64,000 nt of DNA, taken from Prolixibacteraceae bacterium. GTDB taxonomy: Bacteria; Bacteroidota; Bacteroidia; Bacteroidales; Prolixibacteraceae. The translations under genes were made by a program, and so were the position numbers. The notes beneath the pieces are model-generated. The model was not told the DNA's origin. It ran no database searches and was given only the letters and a program-made list of their open reading frames with translations. The stretch's first letter is position 1; each line of letters begins with the position of its first letter. Positions 54,612-62,734 of this stretch are shown here, one piece after another. The stretch spans positions 1 through 64,000 of the forward strand of contig JAQUIJ010000005.1 of assembly GCA_028683385.1 (NCBI GenBank). The letters run 5' to 3'.

Positions 54612-55178
54612 ATGAAATATTTAATTGCAGGACTTGGAAATCCGGGGAAAGAATACGAAAATACCCGGCATAATATAGGATTTAAAATATTGGACGCTCT
54701 CGCAGAGGCGTCCAATATTGTTTTTAGCGATGAGCGTCACGGTTGGATTACTGAATATAAATTCAAAGGCCGTACGTTTATTTTGCTGAAGCCAACTACT
54801 TACATGAATTTGAGTGGAAAGGCTGTTAATTATTGGATGCAGAAAGAAAGTATCACTCCTGAAAATCTGCTGGTTGTTGTTGACGATCTGGCTTTACCGT
54901 TGGGTTCAGTACGTCTTCGCGCCAAAGGAAGTGACGCCGGCCACAACGGACTCAAAAACATTGCGCAAGTACTGGGGAATGAGAATTATGCACGTCTTCG
55001 GGTTGGAATTGGCGATGATTTCAAAAAGGGACAGCAAATTGATTATGTGCTGGGCGAATGGGATAAGCAGGAAAAACTTGAGCTTCCGGCGCTCATCGAT
55101 ACTTCAATCGAAATTATTAAAAGTTTCGGAACCATTGGTGTTGCTCAAACCATGACCTTTTTTAATAAGCGGAAATAA
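54612..55178 (+). CDS. pth: Peptidyl-tRNA hydrolase
   Basis: A 188-residue enzyme freeing tRNA from stalled peptidyl-tRNA. LIAGLGNPGKEYENTRHNIGF, KPTTYMNLSGKAVNYWM and DDLALPLGSVRLRAKGSDAG are conserved, with catalytic His in the first. A perfect 12-bp intragenic hairpin lies at 54686-54719. The stop is 2 bp before the S4 gene. Confidence 0.96.
   Translation: MKYLIAGLGNPGKEYENTRHNIGFKILDALAEASNIVFSDERHGWITEYKFKGRTFILLKPTTYMNLSGKAVNYWMQKESITPENLLVVVDDLALPLGSVRLRAKGSDAGHNGLKNIAQVLGNENYARLRVGIGDDFKKGQQIDYVLGEWDKQEKLELPALIDTSIEIIKSFGTIGVAQTMTFFNKRK
54686..54719 (+). other. Perfect hairpin inside the pth coding region
   Basis: AATATTGGACGC (54686-54697) and GCGTCCAATATT (54708-54719) pair perfectly, and the loop extends the stem with CTC/GAG (54699-54701/54705-54707), leaving a 3-nt loop and one bulged base. 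The encoded peptide is ordinary (about residues 25-36), so the symmetry is at the nucleic-acid level. Confidence 0.75.
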
Positions 55179-55180
55179 TT

Positions 55181-55558
55181 ATGGCTGAAGGTACCCGAAT
55201 CGACAAATATCTTTTTGCTGTGCGTCTGTATAAAACGCGCAGTCTGGCTTCCGAAGAATGTCGGAAAGGGAAAGTTACCATTGGCGGAATGAACGTTAAG
55301 CCATCGCGCGAATTAAAAGTAGGAGAGACCATTCAGTTGCGCCGGCCTCCGATTACCCGAAGCTACAAGGTTTTAGCTCTCACCGAAAACCGGATGGCTG
55401 CTAAAATGGTTCCTGAATTTTTGTTGGAAACGACTCCGGCTTCAGAACTTGAAATCCTGGAAGTTCAGAAGAATATGAGTGTTTATAACCGTGAACGAGG
55501 AACCGGACGGCCAACCAAAAAGGAACGCCGCGATCTCGACGACTTCTTCAATGTTTAG
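55181..55558 (+). CDS. S4-domain RNA-binding protein, Hsp15-like
   Basis: A 125-residue S4 RNA-binding protein: RIDKYLFAVRLYKTRSLASEE and GKVTIGGMNVKPSRELKVGE. It resembles HslR/Hsp15, which rescues stalled 50S subunits carrying nascent chains. Starts 2 bp after pth and is co-transcribed with it. Confidence 0.9.
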   Translation: MAEGTRIDKYLFAVRLYKTRSLASEECRKGKVTIGGMNVKPSRELKVGETIQLRRPPITRSYKVLALTENRMAAKMVPEFLLETTPASELEILEVQKNMSVYNRERGTGRPTKKERRDLDDFFNV

Positions 55559-55562
55559 TCAC

Positions 55563-55657
55563 GTGACGTCATGCTGAACTTGTTTCAGCATCCCTGTTCG
55601 AATGAGACCCTGAAACCCCGCTTGCCAAGCGAGCGGGCAGGAAGCTCAGTGTGACGG
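55563..55657 (-). repeat. 92-bp palindromic intergenic repeat, copy 2
   Basis: GTGACGTCATGCTGAACTTG at the left end and AGCTCAGTGTGACGG at the right. Inverted relative to copy 1 (29828-29918). It sits between the S4 gene and the DUF4924 gene. Confidence 0.8.
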
Positions 55658-55707
55658 GATTTAAATAATATAATGTTACGGCTTTTTACCTTTTACCTTA
55701 TTTCCAG

Positions 55708-56250
55708 ATGATTATAGCCCGCGAATTACGAAAAACAAATATTGCTGAATACATTTTGTACATGTGGCAGGTTGAAGACTTGTTGCGAGCCTGTTCATTC
55801 GATCCTGAAAAAATAGAGCAGCAGTTGGTCAAACGATACAATGTTGATGAGGTTGCAGGTAAAGAAATTGCTGACTGGTATCGTAATCTGTCAGTTATGA
55901 TGGAAAAAGAACATGTTCAGGAAAAAGGACATTTGCAGGTCATTGTCAATCTAATCAACGATTTAAATGAGTTTCATCTCAAAATGCTGACGGTTCAGAC
56001 CGATCCTGAATATGTGATGCTTCATCAGAGAAATCAGGAAGCGATAACCGAAGTCATGCAAAAGACATCGAGCGATGTTGACAACGAAGTGGGTGCTTGT
56101 CTGAATGCCTTGTATGGTTTTATGATGCTCAAATTGAAGAGTTCCGAGATTTCAACACAAACCCAACAGACTATCGAAAAGTTGGCGCATCAAATTGGCC
56201 ATTTATCTGCCCGGTACATTCAGTTCGAAAACGATGATTTCGAATTTTAG
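55708..56250 (+). CDS. DUF4924 family protein
   Basis: A 180-residue helical protein matching DUF4924, a Bacteroidota family: MIIARELRKTNIAEYILYMW, DLLRACSFDPEKIEQQLV and IADWYRNLSVMMEKEHVQEKG. Function unknown. It converges on, and overlaps by 4 bp, the end of the DCC-family gene. Confidence 0.85.
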   Translation: MIIARELRKTNIAEYILYMWQVEDLLRACSFDPEKIEQQLVKRYNVDEVAGKEIADWYRNLSVMMEKEHVQEKGHLQVIVNLINDLNEFHLKMLTVQTDPEYVMLHQRNQEAITEVMQKTSSDVDNEVGACLNALYGFMMLKLKSSEISTQTQQTIEKLAHQIGHLSARYIQFENDDFEF

Positions 56251-56630
56251 ATGAATCTTGCTTTTTCTTCTTCGGAAGGCAAATAGCATGACTCTCGCTT
56301 CCCAAACCAACTGAATCGGTTTCGGGCAACCCATAAATACAACAAGTGTCGCCATTTTCGAGGTAAAAGTTTGAAGATGGCAACAGTACGATAAACTCTA
56401 CCCAACTCTTTTCCTATTTTCAGAATGGCGTCAAAGTATTCGTATGTCGATCGATTGTCGGTTACTATAATTGTTTCGAAGCTTTGCTTTTCTCTGGAAT
56501 GCTGAAGCGCCTGAAACAGGAATATCTTTTTCTTATCGGCTTTCAGGATAAATCGAACGGCTCCGCTGCATAAGATGCACATGCCATCAAACTGGACGAG
56601 AATTTTTCCTTCAGGAATGAGCGGAATCAT
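56247..56630 (-). CDS. DCC-family thiol-disulfide oxidoreductase-like protein
   Basis: A 127-residue protein of the DCC family (DUF393): LVQFDGMCILCSGAVRFILK, with the CxxC pair, and LYLWVARNRFSWFGKRESC near the end. Its start ATG overlaps the amidase stop by 4 bases (ATGA), so it is coupled to the amidase gene. The family name comes from the D-x-x-C-x-x-C motif; substrates are not known. Confidence 0.85.
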   Translation of the reverse strand: MIPLIPEGKILVQFDGMCILCSGAVRFILKADKKKIFLFQALQHSREKQSFETIIVTDNRSTYEYFDAILKIGKELGRVYRTVAIFKLLPRKWRHLLYLWVARNRFSWFGKRESCYLPSEEEKARFI

Positions 56631-57691
56631 TTGATGCTTTTTTTGAAGTCTGCAATTAATCCGTCGCGAAGCCAATTGGCTACAGCCTGCCGGTTATCCG
56701 GATTAATGAATCGTTGCTGGTCGCGGGTATGGTTAATGTTGCCGAGTTCGATAAAAACGGCAGGTGAAACAGCGTTTTTAATGACATAAAGGTTTCGGTC
56801 AGAAACACTTCCGGAGTAGCCTCGGTTAGGTTGGTGCATGGCATATTTTTTCTCGAAAGTTTCCTTGAGCGTGTTGGCCAGCCGTTTTCCAGTGTTGCTC
56901 CCTTTGTCATGGTAAAAGAAAACGTCGATATTCTCTTTCTCACTTCTTGAATCAACATGAATAACTACCAGTCGTTGAAATTTCTTTTTATTGAGGGCAT
57001 GCAGACTATTAACAGCGGCTGTGCTCTGCTTTAAACGAGCCAACTGGCTCAATGGTATCTCGTTGTCAGGATAACAGACTTCATCTTTGTCGGGAGCCAG
57101 GTATTGTTCGTCGCGGATTCCATCGTTTGGATCACGAATGATCAGGTAAACAGTTGCTCCACATTCAATCAGGTTTCGTGCCAATCGGAGAGTTACATCG
57201 TAGGCATACTCATCTTCACAGAGGATATGACCGTTCAGATTACCTATTGCACCCGGGTCAGGTCCGCCATGTCCGCTTTCGAGGTAATAAATAGCGCCTG
57301 CAAGCTCTTTACTTTTTATGGTGATTTCACGGTATTTCTTTCCGAATATTTCGTAAACCGTTTTTTCAGGAAGAGCTTCAATTTTAGCCTGAATTTTTTG
57401 AACTTCGGTAGTCGTGTCTGTCTTTAGAGGTAATCGATATACTTTGCCAATAATAAGGGTATTTTCTTTTCCAAGTTTGGATTTGTTCAATTCGATGAAT
57501 TGATTTAAAGATTCGGTATATGAGTACCCATTTTGTTTTAGTACCGAATAAATGCCATCTCCTTTTTTCGCTTTATAAGTTTGGTATTCCTGTGCCGACA
57601 GTTGAAAACTAAAAAATATCAGTATTCCGGAAACAATTATTTGGTAAGGACAATGCGCTTTAATATATGATGGATTTAGGATTTTGAGCAT
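56627..57691 (-). CDS. N-acetylmuramoyl-L-alanine amidase with LysM-like N-terminus
   Basis: A 354-residue exported cell-wall amidase. A hydrophobic export segment (about 16-34) precedes a LysM-like domain (about 36-95; TYKAKKGDGIYSVLKQNGYS). The Amidase_3 domain (about 135-350) has zinc-binding YLESGHGGPDPGA (His), ILCEDEYAYD (Glu), VVIHVDSRS (His) and the catalytic AVFIELGNINH (Glu). It cuts the amide bond between the sugar and peptide parts of peptidoglycan. The DCC-family gene overlaps its 3' end. Confidence 0.92.
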   Translation of the reverse strand: MLKILNPSYIKAHCPYQIIVSGILIFFSFQLSAQEYQTYKAKKGDGIYSVLKQNGYSYTESLNQFIELNKSKLGKENTLIIGKVYRLPLKTDTTTEVQKIQAKIEALPEKTVYEIFGKKYREITIKSKELAGAIYYLESGHGGPDPGAIGNLNGHILCEDEYAYDVTLRLARNLIECGATVYLIIRDPNDGIRDEQYLAPDKDEVCYPDNEIPLSQLARLKQSTAAVNSLHALNKKKFQRLVVIHVDSRSEKENIDVFFYHDKGSNTGKRLANTLKETFEKKYAMHQPNRGYSGSVSDRNLYVIKNAVSPAVFIELGNINHTRDQQRFINPDNRQAVANWLRDGLIADFKKSIK

Positions 57692-57797
57692 CAGAAATGA
57701 ATTTTTCTATCAAACGGATTTTATTTGATTTTGTTTTTATCTTTAGGCTTGGAGTTTCTTAAAAAACTTCAATTATTCCAATTCTAAATATAATTCA

Positions 57798-58556
57798 ATG
57801 CGTCGTTTATTCCTCAGCATTTGTACTGTTTTATTATTATTTTCTTGTTCCAGATATTTAACAGTTAGTCAGGTTAATACAAAGAATACTCCGGTTGAAC
57901 TTCAAAATTCGATGATTGATTCTCTCGCCGAATCCATTGTAAAACCATATCGTGATAGCATTAAACAAGATATGTCAAAAATAGTTGGTGTAACGGCAAC
58001 AGCTCTTGTGAAAGGAAAACCTGATAGTAAACTCACTAATTTGGTTTCTGATATTCTCCTGAAATGCGCCAGTAATTACTGTGCTGAGAAGCATTTGAAT
58101 ATTAGTCCGGATGTCGCATATGTAAATTATGGCGGACTGAGGGCTTCGCTTCCGCAGGGTGAAATTACTGTAGGCCATATTTTTGAGCTGATGCCTTTCG
58201 AAAATGAGATTGTTTTGGTTAAAATCTCGGGTGAATCGGTCATGAAAATGGCCGAACGCATTGCTGGTCGCGGAGGAGAAGGGGTATCGGGTCTTAAGTT
58301 GGGAATCCGAAACGAAAAGGTTGGTACTTTAACTATTGCTGGGAAGTCTGTCGATCCGGTAGCCTCTTATTGGGTGGTAACCAATGATTATATTGCCAAT
58401 GGAGGCGATCAGATGAGTATGTTTATTGCTCCGCTGGAGAAGATTGAAACAAAGATAAAAATAAGGGATATTTTGATTCGTTCGTTGAATGAGATGTATA
58501 GGAGAGATGGAGTTATTGATGTAAAAGAGGATGGGAGGATTTATAATGAGCAATAG
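57798..58556 (+). CDS. 5'-nucleotidase C-terminal-domain lipoprotein
   Basis: A 252-residue lipoprotein (signal LSICTVLLLFSC, Cys17) made of the 5'-nucleotidase C-terminal domain alone: TNLVSDILLKCASNYC, VAYVNYGGLRASLPQGEITV and YWVVTNDYIANGGDQM are typical of the substrate-binding half. The catalytic half is the next gene, overlapping by 11 bp. The two likely form one functional enzyme in two chains at the outer or periplasmic face. Confidence 0.92.
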   Translation: MRRLFLSICTVLLLFSCSRYLTVSQVNTKNTPVELQNSMIDSLAESIVKPYRDSIKQDMSKIVGVTATALVKGKPDSKLTNLVSDILLKCASNYCAEKHLNISPDVAYVNYGGLRASLPQGEITVGHIFELMPFENEIVLVKISGESVMKMAERIAGRGGEGVSGLKLGIRNEKVGTLTIAGKSVDPVASYWVVTNDYIANGGDQMSMFIAPLEKIETKIKIRDILIRSLNEMYRRDGVIDVKEDGRIYNEQ

Positions 58557-59463
58557 ACGAACTTTTTTAAAGCAAACAATATTGGGTGGAGGCGCATTGA
58601 CGCTTGGATTGATTCCAAAAGAGCTTTTTGCTTCGGGCGAACTGGTTCGGTTAACGGTAATGCACACCAACGATATGCACTGTCATCTCGACCCTTTTCC
58701 TGCCGATCATGCTGAATATCCCGGGAAAGGCGGATTGGTGCGAATCGCATCGATGGTGAATCAATGCAGGAAGGAAAATCCAAATCTGCTGCTACTCGAT
58801 GCAGGCGATATGTTCCAGGGAACTCCGTATTTTAATTATTTTAAAGGCGACCTGATTGTAAAGGTAATGAGCAAAATGGGCTACGATGCCGGAACCATTG
58901 GAAATCACGAGTTCGATAATGGAATGGGCGATATTTTATCGGCGATTAATAATGCTGGTTTTCCTTTGATATCCAGTAATTATGATTTTTCGGATACCAT
59001 CTTGAATGGCCACGTGAAAACTCAGCTTATTCTGGAAAAGGGTGGAGTAAAAGTTGGTATTTATGGCTTGGGAATTGAATTGAATGGGTTGGTGGGAACC
59101 TTGAATTACGGAAAAACCCGCTATCTAGACCCGTTGACAACTGCCCTTGAGATGGAATCAGCTTTGAAAAATGATCATAAGTGTGACCTGGTCATTTGTC
59201 TCTCGCACCTTGGATTGTCATACGAACACAACAAAATCAGTGATATGACACTGGCTCCGCAAACCAAATTTACCGATCTGATTGTAGGTGGTCATACTCA
59301 TTCTTTTCTGGAAAAACCGTTGGTTTTGAAAAATGCTGATGGAAACCCAATTTTGGTTAATCAGGCTGGGTGGGCTGCTTTGGAAACCGGAAAGATTGAA
59401 TTTATTTTTGATCGGAGAAGTAAAAGGAAACATCCGGTTGAAGTAATCCATAATTTATCCTGA
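58546..59463 (+). CDS. Metallophosphatase (5'-nucleotidase catalytic half), Tat-type signal
   Basis: A 305-residue phosphoesterase. The N-terminus is twin-arginine-like (SNRRTFLKQTILGGGALTLG). Catalytic motifs are LTVMHTNDMHCHLDPFPADH (first metal site), LLLDAGDMFQGTPYFNYF, IGNHEFDNG and VGGHTHSF, as in UshA-type 5'-nucleotidases. The ATG at 58546 has a strong GGGAGGA site 8 bp upstream, within the end of the C-terminal-domain gene. Confidence 0.94.
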   Translation: MSNRRTFLKQTILGGGALTLGLIPKELFASGELVRLTVMHTNDMHCHLDPFPADHAEYPGKGGLVRIASMVNQCRKENPNLLLLDAGDMFQGTPYFNYFKGDLIVKVMSKMGYDAGTIGNHEFDNGMGDILSAINNAGFPLISSNYDFSDTILNGHVKTQLILEKGGVKVGIYGLGIELNGLVGTLNYGKTRYLDPLTTALEMESALKNDHKCDLVICLSHLGLSYEHNKISDMTLAPQTKFTDLIVGGHTHSFLEKPLVLKNADGNPILVNQAGWAALETGKIEFIFDRRSKRKHPVEVIHNLS

Positions 59464-59508
59464 TTTCGGGTACTTTGTCGATAAATTTATTCTGAACATG
59501 ACTTCCTG

Positions 59509-61131
59509 ATGAGAAGAATTCAACTGTTTTTTCTTTCTGTTATTTCAGGAATATTACTGAGCTTTCCCTGGATATTTTCCGGACTCGATTGGGTTTTGCT
59601 ATTTGCATTTGTTCCCTTACTTCTGGCTGATAGCTTGCAGCTTCAGCAAAGAAAGTTTGAAAATTTATCGTCCTCATTTTTGATAGGTTTTATTGCATTC
59701 CTGTTGTGGAATGTCTTGTCGACCTGGTGGATATCGTATGTTTCTTTTCTGGGGATGTTATTTATAACTTCACTCAATTCTTTATTCATGTCCAGCGTTT
59801 GGTGGCTCAAGAATAAAGTTCACCAGAAATTTGGTGCCGCTTCAGGTTATTTTTCCCTGGTTGTTTTCTGGATTGCCTTTGAGTTTCTGAATCATCATGG
59901 TTTGCTTCCATGGCCTTGGCTGACTCTTGGTAATGGATTTGCCAATGCAGTTAAAATTATTCAATGGTATGAGTTTACTGGTGTCTTAGGTGGTTCGGTT
60001 TGGATTTTACTATCCAATATTCTGATTTTTATTGCAGTTAGAAATCTGTTGGATCAGGCACGCCTGAAATTTGTCTGGTCGACTGGATTAGCTCTTTCTG
60101 CGATTATTTTCCCGATTGCCTTGTCGTTGTACTTGTATATTAATTATTCTGAAAAAGGTACCATGCAGAACGTGGTTGTTTTGCAGCCAAATATTGATCC
60201 TTATACTGAAAAGTTTTCAGGAATGAGTGCTGATGATCAAATCAGTAAACTCATCTCATTAGCTGATTCAAGGATCACTGATTCAACGGACTTGGTGCTG
60301 GCTCCCGAAACCAGTTTGCCGCCTTTGTGGGAAGACTCTCTTGCTCTTCAAAGTCCTTCACTGCTTCCGCTCAGTCAGATTATTGACCGATTTCCGAATG
60401 TTAGTTTTATCGTTGGCGCAATTACTCAAAGGAAGTTTAGAAGCGGTGAGCCTGTTTCAAATACAGCCCGGCAATCAAATGATGGCAAATACTCCTTCGA
60501 TGTTTTCAATTCAGCAGTGATGATTGATCGGACTGGTATGATTCAATTCAGTCACAAGAATATTTTGGTTGCTGGTGTTGAAAAAGATCCATTTCGGGAA
60601 TACTTTTCCTTTCTTCCTGATTATATGCTTGATTTAGGGGGCATAAATTGTAGTTTGGCCTCTGGAAAGGAACCAAAAGTTTTTGATTTGTCAAGTACGA
60701 GAAAAGTTGGACCGGTGATTTGTTTTGAATCGGTATTTGGTGAACATGTGCGCCAATTGGTGATGAATGGTGCCAATTACATTGCCGTACTAACTAATGA
60801 TGGTTGGTGGAAGGATTCCCCGGGTGTTTGGCAACATTTTGGCTATTCCCGGATTCGGGCAATTGAAACGCGTAGAAGTGTTGTACGGAGCGCAAATACT
60901 GGTATTTCCGGATGCATTAATCAGCGTGGAGATGTGCTTGTCCAAACAGAAATTGATGTTTGTGATGGGGTAAGTTCAAGAATCGGGATGAACAATTCTA
61001 TTACTTTTTATGTCAGTCATGGCGATTATCTGGGCTGGATAAGCTTGTTTCTTTCAGGAATGATAGGGATTTATTTTGGGTTGCCGAAGGCGGGAAAAGG
61101 GCAAAAAAAATCCGCATTAATTCGATTGTAA
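59509..61131 (+). CDS. lnt: Apolipoprotein N-acyltransferase
   Basis: A 540-residue inner-membrane enzyme adding the third acyl chain to lipoproteins. Several N-terminal transmembrane segments (about 1-225) precede a nitrilase-like domain with DLVLAPETSLPPLW (catalytic Glu), FSHKNILVAGVEKDPF (Lys) and VGPVICFESVFGEHVRQLV (Cys). The order matches Lnt. It matters here because the window holds many lipoproteins. Confidence 0.95.
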   Translation: MRRIQLFFLSVISGILLSFPWIFSGLDWVLLFAFVPLLLADSLQLQQRKFENLSSSFLIGFIAFLLWNVLSTWWISYVSFLGMLFITSLNSLFMSSVWWLKNKVHQKFGAASGYFSLVVFWIAFEFLNHHGLLPWPWLTLGNGFANAVKIIQWYEFTGVLGGSVWILLSNILIFIAVRNLLDQARLKFVWSTGLALSAIIFPIALSLYLYINYSEKGTMQNVVVLQPNIDPYTEKFSGMSADDQISKLISLADSRITDSTDLVLAPETSLPPLWEDSLALQSPSLLPLSQIIDRFPNVSFIVGAITQRKFRSGEPVSNTARQSNDGKYSFDVFNSAVMIDRTGMIQFSHKNILVAGVEKDPFREYFSFLPDYMLDLGGINCSLASGKEPKVFDLSSTRKVGPVICFESVFGEHVRQLVMNGANYIAVLTNDGWWKDSPGVWQHFGYSRIRAIETRRSVVRSANTGISGCINQRGDVLVQTEIDVCDGVSSRIGMNNSITFYVSHGDYLGWISLFLSGMIGIYFGLPKAGKGQKKSALIRL

Positions 61132-61686
61132 AAATCCCAGATAAATAGGATTTGAGTGCCTGCCTGATCAAACTTCCAACGGTAACTAAGTTACTCGCGC
61201 TTTCGCGTTACTAGGCCTGTTTTAGCAGTCAAAAGCTTACTCGGGTCAATTATAAATGTTGAATTTTCCAAACGTAGAATTAATGCGGACAATATCTTTT
61301 GACGTATGTGATAGAACGTTTTGTTGATTCAAATATAGTAGGCTTTGACCTATTATCCAAGCAAAATATGGGTTTTAATAACATGTTCGTAATATCTGGC
61401 TGATTACCAGAATGCTTAGCAATGCTTTTTTTTGTGTCTATAACTTTTTAATTATTCCCCCGTAAAATAAGGCTGATCCGGTAGGCTTTCCCTTTCCCTT
61501 TCTAATTTAACAGCCTCAAAAAACATTAAAAATAACCTGATTTTTTGTTGCAATTGTTTTGCTAAAGAAAAAAGTAGTTCTATATTTGCACGCACATTCG
61601 CAAAGGCTGAATGGTGGTCAGAAACGAAAGAATTTGGCCAGACAAATTGAAAGATTGGAATCGAATTTATTTCGTTACAATACCAA
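61132..61686. other. Intergenic region before the tRNA cluster
   Basis: No gene is visible in about 400 bp. A T-run (61427-61434) follows a small TGCTTAGCA palindrome, a weak terminator candidate. The tRNA promoter lies at the right end (61558-61588). Confidence 0.45.
61558..61588 (+). promoter_or_regulatory. Promoter of the tRNA genes
   Basis: TTTG (61558-61561), 19 bp, then TATATTTG (61581-61588): an exact match to the Bacteroidota -33/-7 promoter. It lies about 100 bp before tRNA-Ser. Confidence 0.82.
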
Positions 61687-61776
<90 letters not shown>

Positions 61777-61800
61777 ATTTTTTTATTGAAATTTAGTTAT

Positions 61801-61873
61801 CGGGGTGTAGTACAGTTGGTAGTATGCCTGGTTTGGGACCAGGAGGTCGTCAGTTCGAGTCTGGCCACCCCGA
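61801..61873 (+). tRNA. tRNA-Pro(TGG), copy 1
   Basis: Acceptor CGGGGTG / CACCCCG, anticodon TGG in loop TTTGGGA, and a T-arm with GTTCGAG. CCA is not encoded. It is identical to the copy at 61957. Confidence 0.95.
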
Positions 61874-61882
61874 CAAAAATCA

Positions 61883-61920
61883 AAAGGGTTAAACTGGATT
61901 GATCAGTTTGTCCTTTTTTT
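61883..61920 (+). terminator. Terminator after tRNA-Pro copy 1
   Basis: AAAGGGTTAAACTG / CAGTTTGTCCTTT with a T-run. The same left arm recurs after copy 2, so the tRNA and terminator were duplicated together. Confidence 0.85.
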
Positions 61921-61956
61921 GTTTTATAATGCAGATTAAAGTATTGAATAATTAAT

Positions 61957-62029
61957 CGGGGTGTAGTACAGTTGGTAGTATGCCTGGTTTGGGACCAGGA
62001 GGTCGTCAGTTCGAGTCTGGCCACCCCGA
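61957..62029 (+). tRNA. tRNA-Pro(TGG), copy 2
   Basis: Identical in sequence to copy 1 and starting 156 bp after it. Same anticodon TGG, no encoded CCA. Confidence 0.95.
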
Positions 62030-62036
62030 CAAAATA

Positions 62037-62072
62037 AAAGGGTTAAACTGAATTTAAACAGTTTAACCCTTT
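62037..62072 (+). terminator. Terminator after tRNA-Pro copy 2
   Basis: Perfect stem AAAGGGTTAAACTG / CAGTTTAACCCTTT. It may also end the cupin transcript coming from the other side. Confidence 0.85.
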
Positions 62073-62141
62073 CTATTTGTGAATTTAGCTTGATTGCTTG
62101 CCGTTTTTGTTTCTTGATTGAATAGCGACTTATACTAATTT

Positions 62142-62597
62142 CTATCTCCATTTTGGCTCAACAGGTAGCCTTTCTCCATCAGCGGTAGTGTGTTCCTCCA
62201 ACGAATTTTCTTTTGATTGGATCACCATATAAATCATCGTTTCGTCTGATTCATTCCGAATGCCCCTTTTCCCTTTTGGTGCAACGCGAATAACACTTCC
62301 TTCTTTTATTTCGAAGCAATCCTCATCAACCTGGTAAAATCCAAAACCTTTCAGGATAATGTAAGTTTCTTCGTTTTTCCGGTGAATATGGAAATAAGGC
62401 TGCTCGGTGCGGGGTGGTAACATGTTAAATGAAATTTCTGTCCCTGTTGCATCGGTTGCATCTTTCAGGAATACTTTGCCCTCAATTAAAGTCTTCCTTA
62501 CCGGATGAACCAAACTATAGTCCATTAACCCATCCAAACTACCAAGGTTGACAGCGGTGTAGTTTTCGTTTTCTGATAATTTTTCAATCTGTTTCAT
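62142..62597 (-). CDS. Cupin-domain protein
   Basis: A 151-residue protein with a single cupin barrel: RTEQPYFHIHRKNEETYIIL supplies the metal-binding His/His/Glu of motif 1, and VIRVAPKGKRGIRN the motif 2 start. The start Met at 62597 (MKQIEKL) is preferred; an upstream ATG at 62630 is possible. Function unknown. Confidence 0.85.
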   Translation of the reverse strand: MKQIEKLSENENYTAVNLGSLDGLMDYSLVHPVRKTLIEGKVFLKDATDATGTEISFNMLPPRTEQPYFHIHRKNEETYIILKGFGFYQVDEDCFEIKEGSVIRVAPKGKRGIRNESDETMIYMVIQSKENSLEEHTTADGERLPVEPKWR

Positions 62598-62734
62598 GGT
62601 TCTAAAAATTTGTTGTTCGACAAAACTCATTAAAAATTCAATATAAAACAAAAACGGAAGACCCCTTTCGAAATCTTCCGCTTTAATATTGTGTTTTTCC
62701 GGTATCCGGTCTCCCTTTTCCGGTCTTCAGTTCT

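Noticed and set aside
61797-62151. Minus-strand ORFs across the tRNA genes (for example 61797-62024)
   Set aside because: They are translations of the two tRNA-Pro genes on the opposite strand, a known source of false ORFs; the repeated peptide reflects the tRNA duplication.
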